A stretch of DNA of 64,000 bases from Sulfurovum sp. UBA5198 (GCA_002412865.1 DHVW01000013.1:62001-126000); one strand, 5' to 3'; positions 16,391-25,539 are shown, numbered from the stretch's first letter. Numbers and translations: made by a program. The notes: generated by a model not told the origin, from the letters alone.

Positions 16391-18111
16391 AAAAAATATT
16401 ATCATCATTTTTGATGCTCAGCATTGGACTATTTGCTACCGAGGCTCTTACTGGAGCTGTTGAAAAGCAACCACTAAATGTATCTGCCATAATTATGTTT
16501 TTGGTATTTGTAGCTGGAACCTTAGGTATTACATACTGGGCTGCTAAAAGAACTAAATCAGCAAAAGATTTTTATACAGCAGGTGGTGGTATCACAGGAT
16601 TTCAAAATGGTCTAGCAATCGCAGGGGATTATATGTCAGCTGCATCATTTTTGGGAATATCAGCCCTAGTTTATGGTGCTGGTTATGATGGTCTAATCTA
16701 CTCAATTGGATTTTTGGTTGGTTGGCCACTAATACTATTTTTGATGAGTGAAAGACTTAGAAATTTGGGCAAATATACCTTTGCTGATGTTGTAGCTTAT
16801 AGATTAAGACAAGGTCCTATTCGCTCAATGGCAGCTGCTGGTGCTATCGTAACTGTAATACTATATCTAATTGCTCAAATGGTTGGAGCAGGTAAACTCA
16901 TCCAGCTTTTATTTGGTTTGCCATACTCTTGGGCTGTTGTTATAGTCGGTGGACTAATGATGCTTTATGTAACATTTGGTGGAATGCTTGCAACTACTTG
17001 GGTGCAAATCATTAAAGCATTTTTACTTTTATCTGGTGCTACATTTATAGCTCTTGCTGTTCTTGTTCATTTTGGATTTAGCTTTGAAGCTATGTTTAAA
17101 AGTGCGACCCTAATTCATGCAAAACATGATGCCATAATGTCTCCAGGTGCATTAGTGCCTGATGCTTATTCGGCAATATCTCTGGGTCTTGCCCTTATGC
17201 TTGGAACTGCTGGATTACCTCATATATTAATGAGATTTTTTACAGTTGCAGATGCCAAAGAGGCTAGAAAATCAGTATTTTATGCGACTGGTTTCATAGG
17301 ATATTTCTATATCTTGACATTTATTATCGGTTTTGGTGCTATTAGTATTCTTGCACTTCACCCTGAATATTTCAATGGTGGTGTTGCAGCAATCCAAAAT
17401 GGTATTCAGACTATTGTATCTGATGAAAATGCCAGTAAAATCCTAATCGGAGACAAAAAAGCTCTAATTGGTGGCTCGGATATGGCGGCTATTAGGTTAG
17501 CTCACGCTGTTGGAGGAAACTTCTTCTTAGGCTTTATCTCAGCAGTTGCATTTGCTACTATTTTGGCTGTTGTTTCTGGTCTTACGCTTGCTGGAGCTTC
17601 TGCAATTTCTCATGATTTATACGCTAATGTATTTAGAAGAGGTAGAGTTGACGAGGCTACAGAGATGAAAGTTTCAAAAATCGCTACAATTGGACTTGGT
17701 ATTATTGCCATTTTCCTTGGTATTGTATTTGAAGAGCAAAATATAGCATTTATGGTTGGTTTGGCGTTTGCGATTGCAGCTAGTGCCAATTTCCCTGTAT
17801 TATTCCTAGCTATGTTTTGGAAGAATCTTACTACAAGAGGTGCCGTTGTGGGTGGACTAATGGGTCTATTTACTGCTGTTATATTGGTAATTCTCAGTCC
17901 AGTTGTCTGGGTTGATGTTTTCAAAAATGCAGAGGCTATTTTTCCATATAAATATCCAGCACTTATATCAGTATCAGTTGCATTTATATCTATTTGGCTC
18001 TTCTCTATCACAGATAAAAGTAAAAGTGCAGCAAGTGAGCGAGATGCTTTTGATGCACAAAATGTAAGGTCACAAACTGGAATTGGTGCTGAAGGTGCTT
18101 CAAGCCACTAA
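16387..18111 (+). CDS. actP: Acetate/cation symporter ActP
   Basis: 574-residue sodium:solute symporter. An N-terminal signal-like helix is followed by about 13 membrane helices. The motif KDFYTAGGGITGFQNGLAIAG at residues 60-79 is the ActP/SSS core-helix region, and GTAGLPHILMRFFTVADAKEARKS is the cytoplasmic family signature. It takes up acetate and related short monocarboxylates. Its neighbours, DUF485 upstream and acs downstream, make a complete uptake and activation route. Confidence 0.95.
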   Translation: MKKILSSFLMLSIGLFATEALTGAVEKQPLNVSAIIMFLVFVAGTLGITYWAAKRTKSAKDFYTAGGGITGFQNGLAIAGDYMSAASFLGISALVYGAGYDGLIYSIGFLVGWPLILFLMSERLRNLGKYTFADVVAYRLRQGPIRSMAAAGAIVTVILYLIAQMVGAGKLIQLLFGLPYSWAVVIVGGLMMLYVTFGGMLATTWVQIIKAFLLLSGATFIALAVLVHFGFSFEAMFKSATLIHAKHDAIMSPGALVPDAYSAISLGLALMLGTAGLPHILMRFFTVADAKEARKSVFYATGFIGYFYILTFIIGFGAISILALHPEYFNGGVAAIQNGIQTIVSDENASKILIGDKKALIGGSDMAAIRLAHAVGGNFFLGFISAVAFATILAVVSGLTLAGASAISHDLYANVFRRGRVDEATEMKVSKIATIGLGIIAIFLGIVFEEQNIAFMVGLAFAIAASANFPVLFLAMFWKNLTTRGAVVGGLMGLFTAVILVILSPVVWVDVFKNAEAIFPYKYPALISVSVAFISIWLFSITDKSKSAASERDAFDAQNVRSQTGIGAEGASSH

Positions 18112-18119
18112 ACCCCACA

Positions 18120-18133
18120 AAGCCTTTTGGCTT
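18120..18133 (+). promoter_or_regulatory. Intercistronic hairpin before the DUF294 gene
   Basis: AAGCC-TTTT-GGCTT forms a 5-bp stem directly joined to the AAGGAG ribosome site (18133-18138) of the next gene. There is no T-run, so it is more likely an mRNA-stability or processing element than a terminator. Confidence 0.35.
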
Positions 18134-18144
18134 AAGGAGATTAA

Positions 18145-19968
18145 TTGATAGAATTATTAGAGAAATTAGGAGATTATCCTCCATTTTCTTTACTTGATAA
18201 TGTTGCTTTTTCAAAGATAGATGCCAGTTCCGTGGTTGCATATTATACTGGAGAAACAGTTTTGGTTGATATAGGGCAATCATTTGATAAAATATTCGTA
18301 ATTATAAAAGGCAGTGTTGCTTCATACAATAGTAATGATGAGATGATAGATATATATCATGAGCATGACACTTTTGGAGGCATTGCTTATCTAAAATCAC
18401 TACCAGTTGAATCTAAGTTCATCGTACATGAAGAACTCATATGCTACGAAATACCTACTTCTACATTCGCAGAACTATGCAATGACTATCACTCATTTAG
18501 AGATTATTTTTTTCACTCACTTGCACAAAAAGTTGATAATATCAAAACCAAACAAGAGTTTAGTTCAATGGGTGATTTAATGATTGCCAGAGTTGAGAGA
18601 ACGCTTCTTCATTCGGTTTGTATTGTTCCAGCGAAGACTCTTGTGACAGTTGCACTAAAGCAATCGATAGAGTATTCTAGCTCTGTAATTCTTGTTGATA
18701 ATTCAAATGGATACGGGATTGTTACAGACACCAATCTGCGTAAATATATCTTATTGGAAGATAACTCATCAACCGCAATAGGAGATGTACAGACAACACC
18801 TATTGTGTCTATCAAAGAAGACGAGCTACTGTTTAATGTACTTATGCTTATGACACAACAATCTATCAAGCACTTACCGGTGGTTAATGACAGCAATGAG
18901 ATTTTGGGCATTTTGGAGCTTATTGATGTTGTGAGTTTCTTCTCAAGCCAAACTCATCTTATAACCGCACAGATTGAAAATTCTACTTCACTAGAATCAC
19001 TTATATTGGTCTCCAAAAAAGTGATTATAATAATAGATGCACTCCATTCCAAGGGAGTCAAAACCAGATACATAGCAAAACTTATATCTGGCATTAACAA
19101 AAAAATATATGCTAAGCTATTTGGTTTCATTGCACCAGCAGAATGGCACAATAAGTCGGCTCTGATTTTACTAGGAAGCGAAGGCAGAGAAGAACAAATC
19201 CTTAGAACAGATCAAGACAATGCTATTATTTTTGAAGATAGTTTTAATCCTCTTGATATAAATGAGGTTACAAATTCATTTATAAAAGCTCTTGATGAGA
19301 TAGGTTATCCTAGGTGCAAAGGAGAAGTTATGATGATAAATCCAAAATGGCATCAAAACTTATCTAAATATAAAGAGATGATAGATGATTGGATCGAAAA
19401 CCAAAGTAGTGATTCTATGATGGATATGGCTATATTTTTTGATTCATTATGCGTGGCTGGGAATGCAAAACTATACATTAGGCTTAGAGATAGTTTGATT
19501 AGTGGAGTCAAAAGTCACCCAATTATTTTAAAACATTTTGCTAAATCAATCGAGAGTTTTGATGAAGCACTTGGCATATTTTCAACTTTTAGCACTAAAA
19601 AGGGTCATAAAAATGAAATTGACATCAAAAAAACTGCCCTATTCCCATTAATTCATGGTGTTCGCTCTTTATCTTTAGAGTTTGGAATAGTGCATACGAA
19701 TACATTTGAGCGAATTAAAGAACTTAATAATATTGGTTTTTTAAGCAGGGAAGATGCACTAGAAATGATTGAATCATTAGAAGTAATTAATACAATCAGG
19801 TTGCACTCTGCTCTAAAACAACAACAACTAGGTGATGAGATTACAAATTTTGTTTCACTAAGTAACATGGGTAAGATGCAGAGAGATGTTTTAAAAGATG
19901 CGCTAAAGACCATTAGTCATTTTAAAAAGCTTCTTAAATATCATTTCCAGCTCTCAATGGTGAGCTAA
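18145..19968 (+). CDS. cNMP-binding/CBS/DUF294 nucleotidyltransferase-like signalling protein
   Basis: 607 residues. Domains in order: cyclic-nucleotide-binding-like domain (about 1-130), CBS pair (about 150-275), DUF294 nucleotidyltransferase of GlnD type (about 300-440, with LGSEGREEQILRTDQDNAIIFED holding the catalytic G-S and D-x-D), and the DUF294 C-terminal helical domain. Such proteins are regularly encoded next to acetate or C4-acid permeases and exonuclease-like genes; they are thought to modify or sense, but no substrate is established. Start is TTG with AAGGAG upstream. The next gene begins right after its stop. Confidence 0.9.
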   Translation: MIELLEKLGDYPPFSLLDNVAFSKIDASSVVAYYTGETVLVDIGQSFDKIFVIIKGSVASYNSNDEMIDIYHEHDTFGGIAYLKSLPVESKFIVHEELICYEIPTSTFAELCNDYHSFRDYFFHSLAQKVDNIKTKQEFSSMGDLMIARVERTLLHSVCIVPAKTLVTVALKQSIEYSSSVILVDNSNGYGIVTDTNLRKYILLEDNSSTAIGDVQTTPIVSIKEDELLFNVLMLMTQQSIKHLPVVNDSNEILGILELIDVVSFFSSQTHLITAQIENSTSLESLILVSKKVIIIIDALHSKGVKTRYIAKLISGINKKIYAKLFGFIAPAEWHNKSALILLGSEGREEQILRTDQDNAIIFEDSFNPLDINEVTNSFIKALDEIGYPRCKGEVMMINPKWHQNLSKYKEMIDDWIENQSSDSMMDMAIFFDSLCVAGNAKLYIRLRDSLISGVKSHPIILKHFAKSIESFDEALGIFSTFSTKKGHKNEIDIKKTALFPLIHGVRSLSLEFGIVHTNTFERIKELNNIGFLSREDALEMIESLEVINTIRLHSALKQQQLGDEITNFVSLSNMGKMQRDVLKDALKTISHFKKLLKYHFQLSMVS

Positions 19969-20586
19969 ATGTTTAAAAAACTACAAGCCTCATGGAATAA
20001 AAAGGGTCTAAAGGATAGAAAATATGAATTTTTATTTGAGCCATATGATGGAGATGAGATTGTTGTTTTTGACACAGAAACCACAGGATTAAATCCAAAA
20101 ATTGACAATATAGTATCCATAGGTGCTATAAAAATCAAAGGAAACAAGATACTTACAAATGATTCGTTTCATATTTTGGTCATACAAGATAGAGCAATAT
20201 CAAGTGAAAGTATAAAAATACACCAAATAAGAAATTGTGACATAACAGAAGGTATGCCCATTAAGGAGGCTATTGATAATTTTTTAGATTTTATTGGCAA
20301 TAGAAAATTGGCAGGTTACTATTTGGAGTTTGATATAGCAATGATAAATAGATATCTAAAGCCAATGTATGGTATAAAATTACCAAACCAACAAGAAGAG
20401 GTTTCGGCTATTTACTATGACAAGAAAATAGCTCGTATTCCACAAGGAAATATAGATTTGAGGTTTGATACAATAATGAATGAGTTGTCGATTCCAAAGC
20501 TACAAGGACATGATGCATTAAATGATGCTACTATGACAGCCATGATGTATCTAAAGTTAAAATATAGTAAACAGAAATTAAATTAA
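19969..20586 (+). CDS. DEDDh 3'-5' exonuclease (DNA polymerase III epsilon-like)
   Basis: 205 residues. Exo I motif VVFDTETTGLNPK (Asp and Glu), Exo II YYLEFDIAMINR, and Exo III GHDALNDATMTAMMY with His and Asp complete the DEDDh site. It lacks the polymerase-binding C-terminal tail expected of a genuine DnaQ subunit and has a positively charged N-terminal extension of about 30 residues, so it is better called a stand-alone exonuclease. It is joined to the DUF294 gene with no spacer, a pairing seen in many proteobacteria beside actP and acs. Confidence 0.9.
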   Translation: MFKKLQASWNKKGLKDRKYEFLFEPYDGDEIVVFDTETTGLNPKIDNIVSIGAIKIKGNKILTNDSFHILVIQDRAISSESIKIHQIRNCDITEGMPIKEAIDNFLDFIGNRKLAGYYLEFDIAMINRYLKPMYGIKLPNQQEEVSAIYYDKKIARIPQGNIDLRFDTIMNELSIPKLQGHDALNDATMTAMMYLKLKYSKQKLN

Positions 20587-20603
20587 AAACAGGAGAAAAA
20601 GCC

Positions 20604-22559
20604 ATGCTACAAGAAATTTACCAACCACACACAGAACACTCAAAAGGTGCAGCAATAAAAAGTATGGAAGAGTATCATGCTCTAATGAATGAAGCAAACA
20701 ATGATTATGAGGGATTTTGGGCTAAATATGCAAATGAGAAAATAGATTGGTTTAAGCCATTTGATAAAGTACTTGATGAATCAAATGCTCCATTTTACAG
20801 ATGGTTTGATGGTGGCAAATTAAATGTAGCCCATCAATGTATTGATAGACACTTAGAAACTCGCAAGAATAAAGCAGCTATTATTTTTGAAGGAGATAAT
20901 GGAGACCAAAGAGTTTTGACTTATCGTGAACTTGCATATGAAGTTAATAAGACTGCTAATATGTTTAAAAATCAATTTGACATAAAAAAAGGCGATAGGG
21001 TTGTACTTTACATGCCAATGATACCTGAAGCCGCAATTTCAATGTTAGCGTGTGCAAAAATAGGTGCAATACATTCAGTTGTTTTTGGCGGGTTTAGTGC
21101 AGAAGCACTTAAAGACAGGATTATAGATGCGGAGGCTAAACTTGTCGTAACATCTGATGGTGCTTTTAGAAAAGGTAGCCCATATATGCTAAAACCTGTG
21201 GTTGATGATGCATTAAGTAGTGGTTGTGAGTGCGTTAAAGCTGTATGTGTAGTGGAGAGAAATGGCGAAGATGTTAATTGGGTAGAGGGTAGAGACTATT
21301 TATATAATGAGCTCATCAAAAATGAATCTCCTGTATGTGAAGCTGAGCCAATGGATAGTGAAGATCCGCTATTTTTGCTATACACAAGTGGAAGTACAGG
21401 CAAACCAAAAGGCGTCCAGCATAGTAGTGCGGGATATATTCTTTGGGCTCAAATGACCATGGAGTGGGTATTTGATCTAAAAGAAAATGACACATATTGG
21501 TGTACGGCTGATGTTGGCTGGATTACTGGTCACACATATATAGTATATGGTCCACTAGCAGCTGGAGCTACAACAATAATGTTCGAGGGTGTCCCTACAT
21601 TCCCAGATGCTGGAAGATGTTGGAGGATGGTTGAAGAGTACCAAGTAAATCAATTTTACACTGCTCCAACAGCGATTAGACTACTTCATAAAATGGGTGC
21701 TGATGAGCCTAAAAAATATAATCTAAGTTCCCTAAGAACTCTTGGTACAGTAGGAGAACCAATTGACCCAGCTGCATGGAAGTGGTACTATGACGAGATA
21801 GGTGGTGGAAAATGTGCTATCGTGGATACATATTGGCAAACAGAAACTGGTGGGCACATGATATCCCCACTACCTGGTGCTACTCCAATCAAGCCTGGTT
21901 GTGCAACATTCCCCTTACCAGGAATAATCGCAGAAATAATAGACGAAAACGGAGAACCTACGCCTGTTGGAGAAAAAGGTTTTATGTGTATTACAAAACC
22001 ATGGCCAAGCATGATAAGGGATATCTGGAACGATAGTGATAGATTTGTAAAATCTTATTTTGGAGATTGCAAAAAAGACGGCAAGCCTGTATATTTCACT
22101 GGAGACGGTGCCATGATTGACAAAGAAGGCTATATCACTATTACAGGCAGAACCGATGATGTCATCAATGTTAGTGGTCACCGAATGGGAACGGCGGAGG
22201 TTGAAGCTGCTATTAAAAAACACACTTCAGTGGCAGCCGTAGCAGTAGTAGGCAAACCACACTCTATCAAAGGAGAGGGAATATTTGCTTATGTTGTACT
22301 AAAAAGTGAAGATGATGTTGCAGTAGAAGCATTAGTAAAAGAGATTAATAATGTTATCAAGCAAGAGATTGGTGCTATTGCAGTTTGTGATGATATTGTA
22401 TTTGTTCCTGATTTGCCAAAAACTAGAAGTGGTAAGATAATGAGACGAATATTGAGAAGCATAGCAAAAGGCGAAGAAATAACCCAAGACACTTCAACAC
22501 TAGAAGACCCAAGCATAGTAGGCAAAATAGAATCTATTCTAAACTCTTGTACTATATAA
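20604..22559 (+). CDS. acs: Acetyl-CoA synthetase
   Basis: 651 residues, the standard length. Activates acetate to acetyl-CoA through acetyl-AMP. Visible are the P-loop YTSGSTGKPKGVQHSS, DTYWQTETGGHM, the hinge region TGRTDDVINVSGHRMGTAE and the C-terminal PKTRSGKIMRR with the lysine that Pat-type acetyltransferases acetylate. AGGAG precedes the ATG by nine bases. It is the last gene of the acetate operon and ends in a strong hairpin. Confidence 0.98.
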   Translation: MLQEIYQPHTEHSKGAAIKSMEEYHALMNEANNDYEGFWAKYANEKIDWFKPFDKVLDESNAPFYRWFDGGKLNVAHQCIDRHLETRKNKAAIIFEGDNGDQRVLTYRELAYEVNKTANMFKNQFDIKKGDRVVLYMPMIPEAAISMLACAKIGAIHSVVFGGFSAEALKDRIIDAEAKLVVTSDGAFRKGSPYMLKPVVDDALSSGCECVKAVCVVERNGEDVNWVEGRDYLYNELIKNESPVCEAEPMDSEDPLFLLYTSGSTGKPKGVQHSSAGYILWAQMTMEWVFDLKENDTYWCTADVGWITGHTYIVYGPLAAGATTIMFEGVPTFPDAGRCWRMVEEYQVNQFYTAPTAIRLLHKMGADEPKKYNLSSLRTLGTVGEPIDPAAWKWYYDEIGGGKCAIVDTYWQTETGGHMISPLPGATPIKPGCATFPLPGIIAEIIDENGEPTPVGEKGFMCITKPWPSMIRDIWNDSDRFVKSYFGDCKKDGKPVYFTGDGAMIDKEGYITITGRTDDVINVSGHRMGTAEVEAAIKKHTSVAAVAVVGKPHSIKGEGIFAYVVLKSEDDVAVEALVKEINNVIKQEIGAIAVCDDIVFVPDLPKTRSGKIMRRILRSIAKGEEITQDTSTLEDPSIVGKIESILNSCTI

Positions 22560-22578
22560 GCCCCATCTTGGGCTTATA
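22555..22578 (+). terminator. Terminator of the acetate operon
   Basis: TATAAGCCC, loop CATCTT, GGGCTTATA form a perfect 9-bp stem that includes the acs stop codon; a modest T-rich run follows at 22588-22595. Confidence 0.7.
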
Positions 22579-22603
22579 TAAATAAGTATTTTTATGGGAA
22601 ACT

Positions 22604-22902
22604 TTATTGTAATAATGATTTTATTTTTATTAAATCTTCAAATGCATCTTTTTTGTATGATGGATTTTTAAGTAGAAAACTAAGATCAAAAGTTGGCACA
22701 ACAATATATCCATTGTGCTTTAGTGGTGTTCCATGAATTTTGCTTATTTCAATGTCGCTATTAGTTAAATACTTATAAGCTTCATCACCCAATGTGACCA
22801 CAATTTTTGGTTTTATATTCTCTATTTGTTTATGTAAGTACGAAATACAAGTATCCGCTTCAATTGGTAAAATTGCTCTATTTTGTGACGGATAGCATTC
22901 CA
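22604..22902 (-). pseudogene. Duplicated 3' fragment of the uracil-DNA glycosylase gene
   Basis: Bases 22613-22902 match 27651-27940 with only about six mismatches and no gap (constant offset 5038). It encodes the C-terminal 95 or so residues of the intact UDG (from CYPSQNRAILPIEADTC to the stop) but lacks the N-terminal Fe-S ligands. A frame can be read upstream to 22969 through unrelated DNA, giving a chimeric 121-residue ORF that overlaps the end of the neighbouring membrane-protein gene; it is unlikely to be functional. The proximity of the acs terminator suggests this copy sits at the original UDG-acs junction. Confidence 0.9.
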
Positions 22903-22941
22903 TATATTTTGAGCTTTTTCTAATATTTCTAATGGATTCAT
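22822..22941 (-). pseudogene. Truncated ORF running into the UDG duplication
   Basis: The ATG at 22941 overlaps the stop of the membrane-protein gene (ATGA) and has GGAGG upstream. It encodes MNPLEILEKAQNIWNAI and then enters the duplicated UDG DNA in a foreign frame, ending at 22822 after 39 residues. It looks like the first 17 codons of a real gene whose remainder was replaced when the island joined. The family of the lost gene is not recognised. Confidence 0.5.
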
Positions 22942-23609
22942 TTTCTACCTCCATAGTATCCGTATTCAATTTTAATAAATTTATCTACTTCCTTTATATC
23001 AATGTTTTGTTTGTATAAAAAATATTTCCTTAAACTTTCATGTTCTTCGCTTAAAATAGGCATGATATTAATAAAATTTTCTTCATTATCAAATACAATT
23101 ATAGAATCATAAAAATTATAACTTTTAAGACCCCCTTTAAAAACATGAAAAATAAACTTATTAATAATCAATATAGGAATAATTACTAGAGTTAAACAAT
23201 AAGAAAATAATGCCCAAACTCCTTCAGTTTCTTGTGTTTTAGAATAATAGTCATTAAAGGTTTTATTTATTTTTATTATTTTTTTTATATCTACCTGAAT
23301 AAGTATTTCTTCGTTTTCTTTTAAAATAATGAAATTATTGTTTAAAATTATTTTTCGTTTGCTTTTTGCCAATTTTAGATAATATAGCAATCCAGGGATT
23401 ATTATAATAAAGATAGCATGCATAAAAAAGAATTTTCGCGACAATTCATTTTGTGCGTTATGAGGATTTATAAAGTAGTAATATATTACTATAAAAATAG
23501 ATAAAATATAAAACATAGCTTCAAAAATATAATTATAATCCTCAATCACTATTGGCTCTTTATCATAATCTCTTTGTAAAGACTGATTGTCATTTTTAAA
23601 TTCTTCCAT
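22938..23609 (-). CDS. Hypothetical membrane protein of the island
   Basis: 223 residues from ATG 23609 (a GTG at 23612 would add one codon, but the ATG overlaps the preceding stop as TGATG). Two adjacent membrane helices (about 33-52 and 63-82), a polar segment, a third hydrophobic stretch (about 132-155) and a soluble C-terminus rich in Glu, Lys and Ile. No family recognised. Low GC and high Asn/Ile/Lys content stand out even here. It takes the place that an N-P-x-P-T protein has in the neighbouring units: between two short relic ORFs, overlapping both. It may be an unrelated immunity-like protein. Confidence 0.7.
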   Translation of the reverse strand: MEEFKNDNQSLQRDYDKEPIVIEDYNYIFEAMFYILSIFIVIYYYFINPHNAQNELSRKFFFMHAIFIIIIPGLLYYLKLAKSKRKIILNNNFIILKENEEILIQVDIKKIIKINKTFNDYYSKTQETEGVWALFSYCLTLVIIPILIINKFIFHVFKGGLKSYNFYDSIIVFDNEENFINIMPILSEEHESLRKYFLYKQNIDIKEVDKFIKIEYGYYGGRK

Positions 23610-23764
23610 CACGCTACCTTTCTTTCATATACAGCAAACTGTAGACCTGATTCTTGATTATCGTATTTTGTACTTTCCTTAATTGTATATTCTTGTGTGC
23701 TAGTAAATGCATAAACTTTTTCAGCTACATCTGCATACTCATAAGCTTGTTGTGTCGTTATCAT
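23609..23764 (-). pseudogene. 51-residue relic with lipase/DUF2974-like start
   Basis: ATG 23764 overlaps the stop of the N-P-x-P-T gene upstream and the TGA overlaps the next ATG. The protein starts MITTQQAYEYADVAEKVYAF and has SGLQFAVYERKVA at its end. The start plus 'GLQFAVYE' resembles the N-terminal region of class-3 lipase or DUF2974-type alpha/beta hydrolases, in which a strand like this leads into the conserved R-G-T; the rest is absent. The tail ...RKVA followed by TGATG recurs at the ends of two other short ORFs of the island, so this may be an in-frame deletion joining both ends of a former gene. It might instead be a genuine small protein. Confidence 0.5.
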
Positions 23765-24657
23765 TGATCTCTCCATCCTTTATCTAAAAAATTAACTTGA
23801 ACCTCTTTTTGAGTGGTTGAAATATTTTTTAATCCATTTACAAGTTTTTCGCCATTTATAGAATAAAATTCATTGCACTCAAGTATAGTTTTAGTTTTAA
23901 AATTCACATTATCATCTTTCTTTTTAAAGCAGTTAATATAAAGTAGTTTATCTTTTTCTGTCGGAGCTTTTTGTGACACAAACCCTATATTAGCTTCATC
24001 TGGAAAATTTACTTTCTTTGGGAAAAGTTTCTCATATTTACTTTTATCTGTCAAAGGGAAAGAAAACATTATTTGTCCTTCTAATGCAGACTCTCTACAA
24101 TCAGAATCCCATGATACGGTCACATCCTTTTTTGCATTAACTAGCATTTCTCCTGCTAATTCAATATTGTCATTCTTACTCTGCATATAAGCATAGATTT
24201 CTTCCGCCTCCCATTGACATATGCCTGGCAAATAGCTATCAAAATAGATTATGGATTCGAATTTGCCATTTTTAATTGTTGTGGGAAATGTTTTTATTTT
24301 ATGTCTACTTCCTCCATCATCTAATAACCATTTGTCTCTATTACAGTTTTTATTCTTGTTTTGAAAACGAATACCAATTTTCATGTTGGTATCCTTTTCA
24401 AACGGATAGTCACCATATACTCTCATTTTTAGAGTTGGGTGAGGATTTATATCTGGTGTGCTATTCGAGTTATAAAATGCTATCTTTGCATAATGATAAG
24501 CAATAGGAGTCAGAAGTAAAGCTATGACTATTGCCATTTTTTTGATTTTCTTTGTGTTATTTTTCAATATCGCATTTATCAGCATTACGATAGAAGCAAT
24601 AATTGCCACAAGTAGTGCTATTGGAAATAGTAAATAAAATAGAAGCATTAGTGACAT
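23761..24657 (-). CDS. N-P-x-P-T family exported protein, long form
   Basis: 298 residues. Two membrane helices (about 5-28 and 40-62) carry the protein, and the exported domain begins at DINPHPTLKMRVYGDYPFEK. Further shared elements are four or more cysteines (CNRDKWLLDD, LPGICQWEAEE), NGKFESIIYFDSYLPG, FPLTDKSKYEKLF and the C-terminal STTQKEVQVNFLDKGW. No known domain. It is one of five full-length relatives in this window. It has an extra insert of about 60 residues compared with its neighbour at 24719. The fold and the pairing with short downstream ORFs suggest a periplasmic binding or immunity role, but nothing in the sequence proves it. Confidence 0.8.
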   Translation of the reverse strand: MSLMLLFYLLFPIALLVAIIASIVMLINAILKNNTKKIKKMAIVIALLLTPIAYHYAKIAFYNSNSTPDINPHPTLKMRVYGDYPFEKDTNMKIGIRFQNKNKNCNRDKWLLDDGGSRHKIKTFPTTIKNGKFESIIYFDSYLPGICQWEAEEIYAYMQSKNDNIELAGEMLVNAKKDVTVSWDSDCRESALEGQIMFSFPLTDKSKYEKLFPKKVNFPDEANIGFVSQKAPTEKDKLLYINCFKKKDDNVNFKTKTILECNEFYSINGEKLVNGLKNISTTQKEVQVNFLDKGWRDQ

Positions 24658-24719
24658 TTTTTATCCTTTTTTATTGTAAATACATCTGCATACTCATAAG
24701 CTTTTTGTGTTGTTATCAT
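24648..24719 (-). pseudogene. Mini-ORF MITTQ..., 23 residues
   Basis: Starts at ATG 24719, which shares its A with the stop of the upstream N-P-x-P-T gene, and reads MITTQKAYEYADVFTIKKD then KKCH before stopping nine bases inside the next gene. The first 13 residues match the 51-residue relic at 23609-23764. Identical length and layout to the mini-ORF at 25468-25539, so it was copied with the tandem repeat. Confidence 0.45.
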
Positions 24720-25477
24720 TATTCTCTCCATCCTTTATCTAAAAATTTAACTTGAACCTCTTTTTGCGTGGTTGAAATGTTTGGCTTACTATCAAGACCA
24801 ATTCCCATATCATAATTGTAATTTGCTTCTTGTCTCAAAGAATCACGATAAGTAATAAATGTAGAATAATTTAAAAAATTTGCTTTTTTTATGTATTCTA
24901 GATTAATTATATGACGCTGTTCTGGAAAAGCTCTATGCATGATTGTACCTACCATAATATGGCTTGATGGAAATCCGATATTGCCACTTTTTGCTAACAC
25001 AGTAAGATGAAGATGATACGCTTCCCATTGACATATCCCAGGTAAATAGCTATCTAAATAAACGATAGATTCAAATTTGCCATTTTTAACAGTTACAGGA
25101 AATGTTTTTGTTTGTAACAAAGGAATTCCAATTTCATCTAGTAGCCATTTATCTTTATTACACTTTGAATTTTTATTTACATATTCAACACCAATGGATT
25201 TTAGCTCTATATCCTTTTCAAACGGATAGTCACCATAAACTCTCATCTTCTGAGTTGGATGTGGATTTATATTTGGTGTGCTATTCGAGTTATAAAATGC
25301 TATCTTTGCATAATGATAAGCAATAGGCGTCAGAAGTAAAGCTATGACTATTGCCATTTTTTTGATTTTCTTTGTGTTATTTTTCAATATCGCATTTATC
25401 AGCATTATGATAGAAACAATAATTGATATAATTAGTGCTATTGGAAATAATAAATAAAATAGAAATACTAGTGACAT
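24719..25477 (-). CDS. N-P-x-P-T family exported protein
   Basis: 252 residues; the first 85 are almost identical to the gene at 23761 (two membrane helices, then INPHPTQKMRVYGDYPFEKD), while the exported domain diverges after LPGICQWEAYHLHLTV. Cysteines in CNKDKWLLDEIG and LPGICQW are kept. The end STTQKEVQVKFLDKGWRE again matches. The conserved ends with a variable middle resemble immunity-gene families that diversify by recombination. Both termini overlap short ORFs. Function unknown. Confidence 0.8.
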   Translation of the reverse strand: MSLVFLFYLLFPIALIISIIVSIIMLINAILKNNTKKIKKMAIVIALLLTPIAYHYAKIAFYNSNSTPNINPHPTQKMRVYGDYPFEKDIELKSIGVEYVNKNSKCNKDKWLLDEIGIPLLQTKTFPVTVKNGKFESIVYLDSYLPGICQWEAYHLHLTVLAKSGNIGFPSSHIMVGTIMHRAFPEQRHIINLEYIKKANFLNYSTFITYRDSLRQEANYNYDMGIGLDSKPNISTTQKEVQVKFLDKGWRE

Positions 25478-25539
25478 TTTTTATCCTTTTTTATTGTAAA
25501 TACATCTGCATACTCATAGGCTTCTTGTGTTGTTATCAT
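25468..25539 (-). pseudogene. Mini-ORF MITTQ..., 23 residues (second copy)
   Basis: Starts at ATG 25539 inside the 3' end of the preceding N-P-x-P-T gene (26-base overlap), reads MITTQEAYEYADVFTIKKD and ends nine bases into the next gene. Same design as the copy 820 bases downstream; the overlapping starts imply translational coupling of whatever gene once stood here. Confidence 0.45.

Larger units (their letters stand above)
24391..25539. repeat. Tandem partial duplication, 820-bp period
   Basis: Bases 24391-24719 and 25211-25539 are about 330-bp direct repeats at an exact offset of 820, nearly identical. Each contains the membrane-anchor half of an N-P-x-P-T gene plus the 72-base mini-ORF in front of it. 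The 3' parts of the two genes are much less alike, so the duplication has a sharp conserved anchor and divergent exported domain. Confidence 0.85.

Noticed and set aside
18120..18133. Hairpin after actP as a transcription terminator
   Set aside because: No T-run follows and a ribosome site is joined directly to it; the downstream genes appear to belong to the same operon.
22604..22969. 121-codon ORF read through the UDG fragment as an intact small gene
   Set aside because: The C-terminal 95 codons are a copy of UDG without the Fe-S ligands and the start lies inside the neighbouring gene in another frame.
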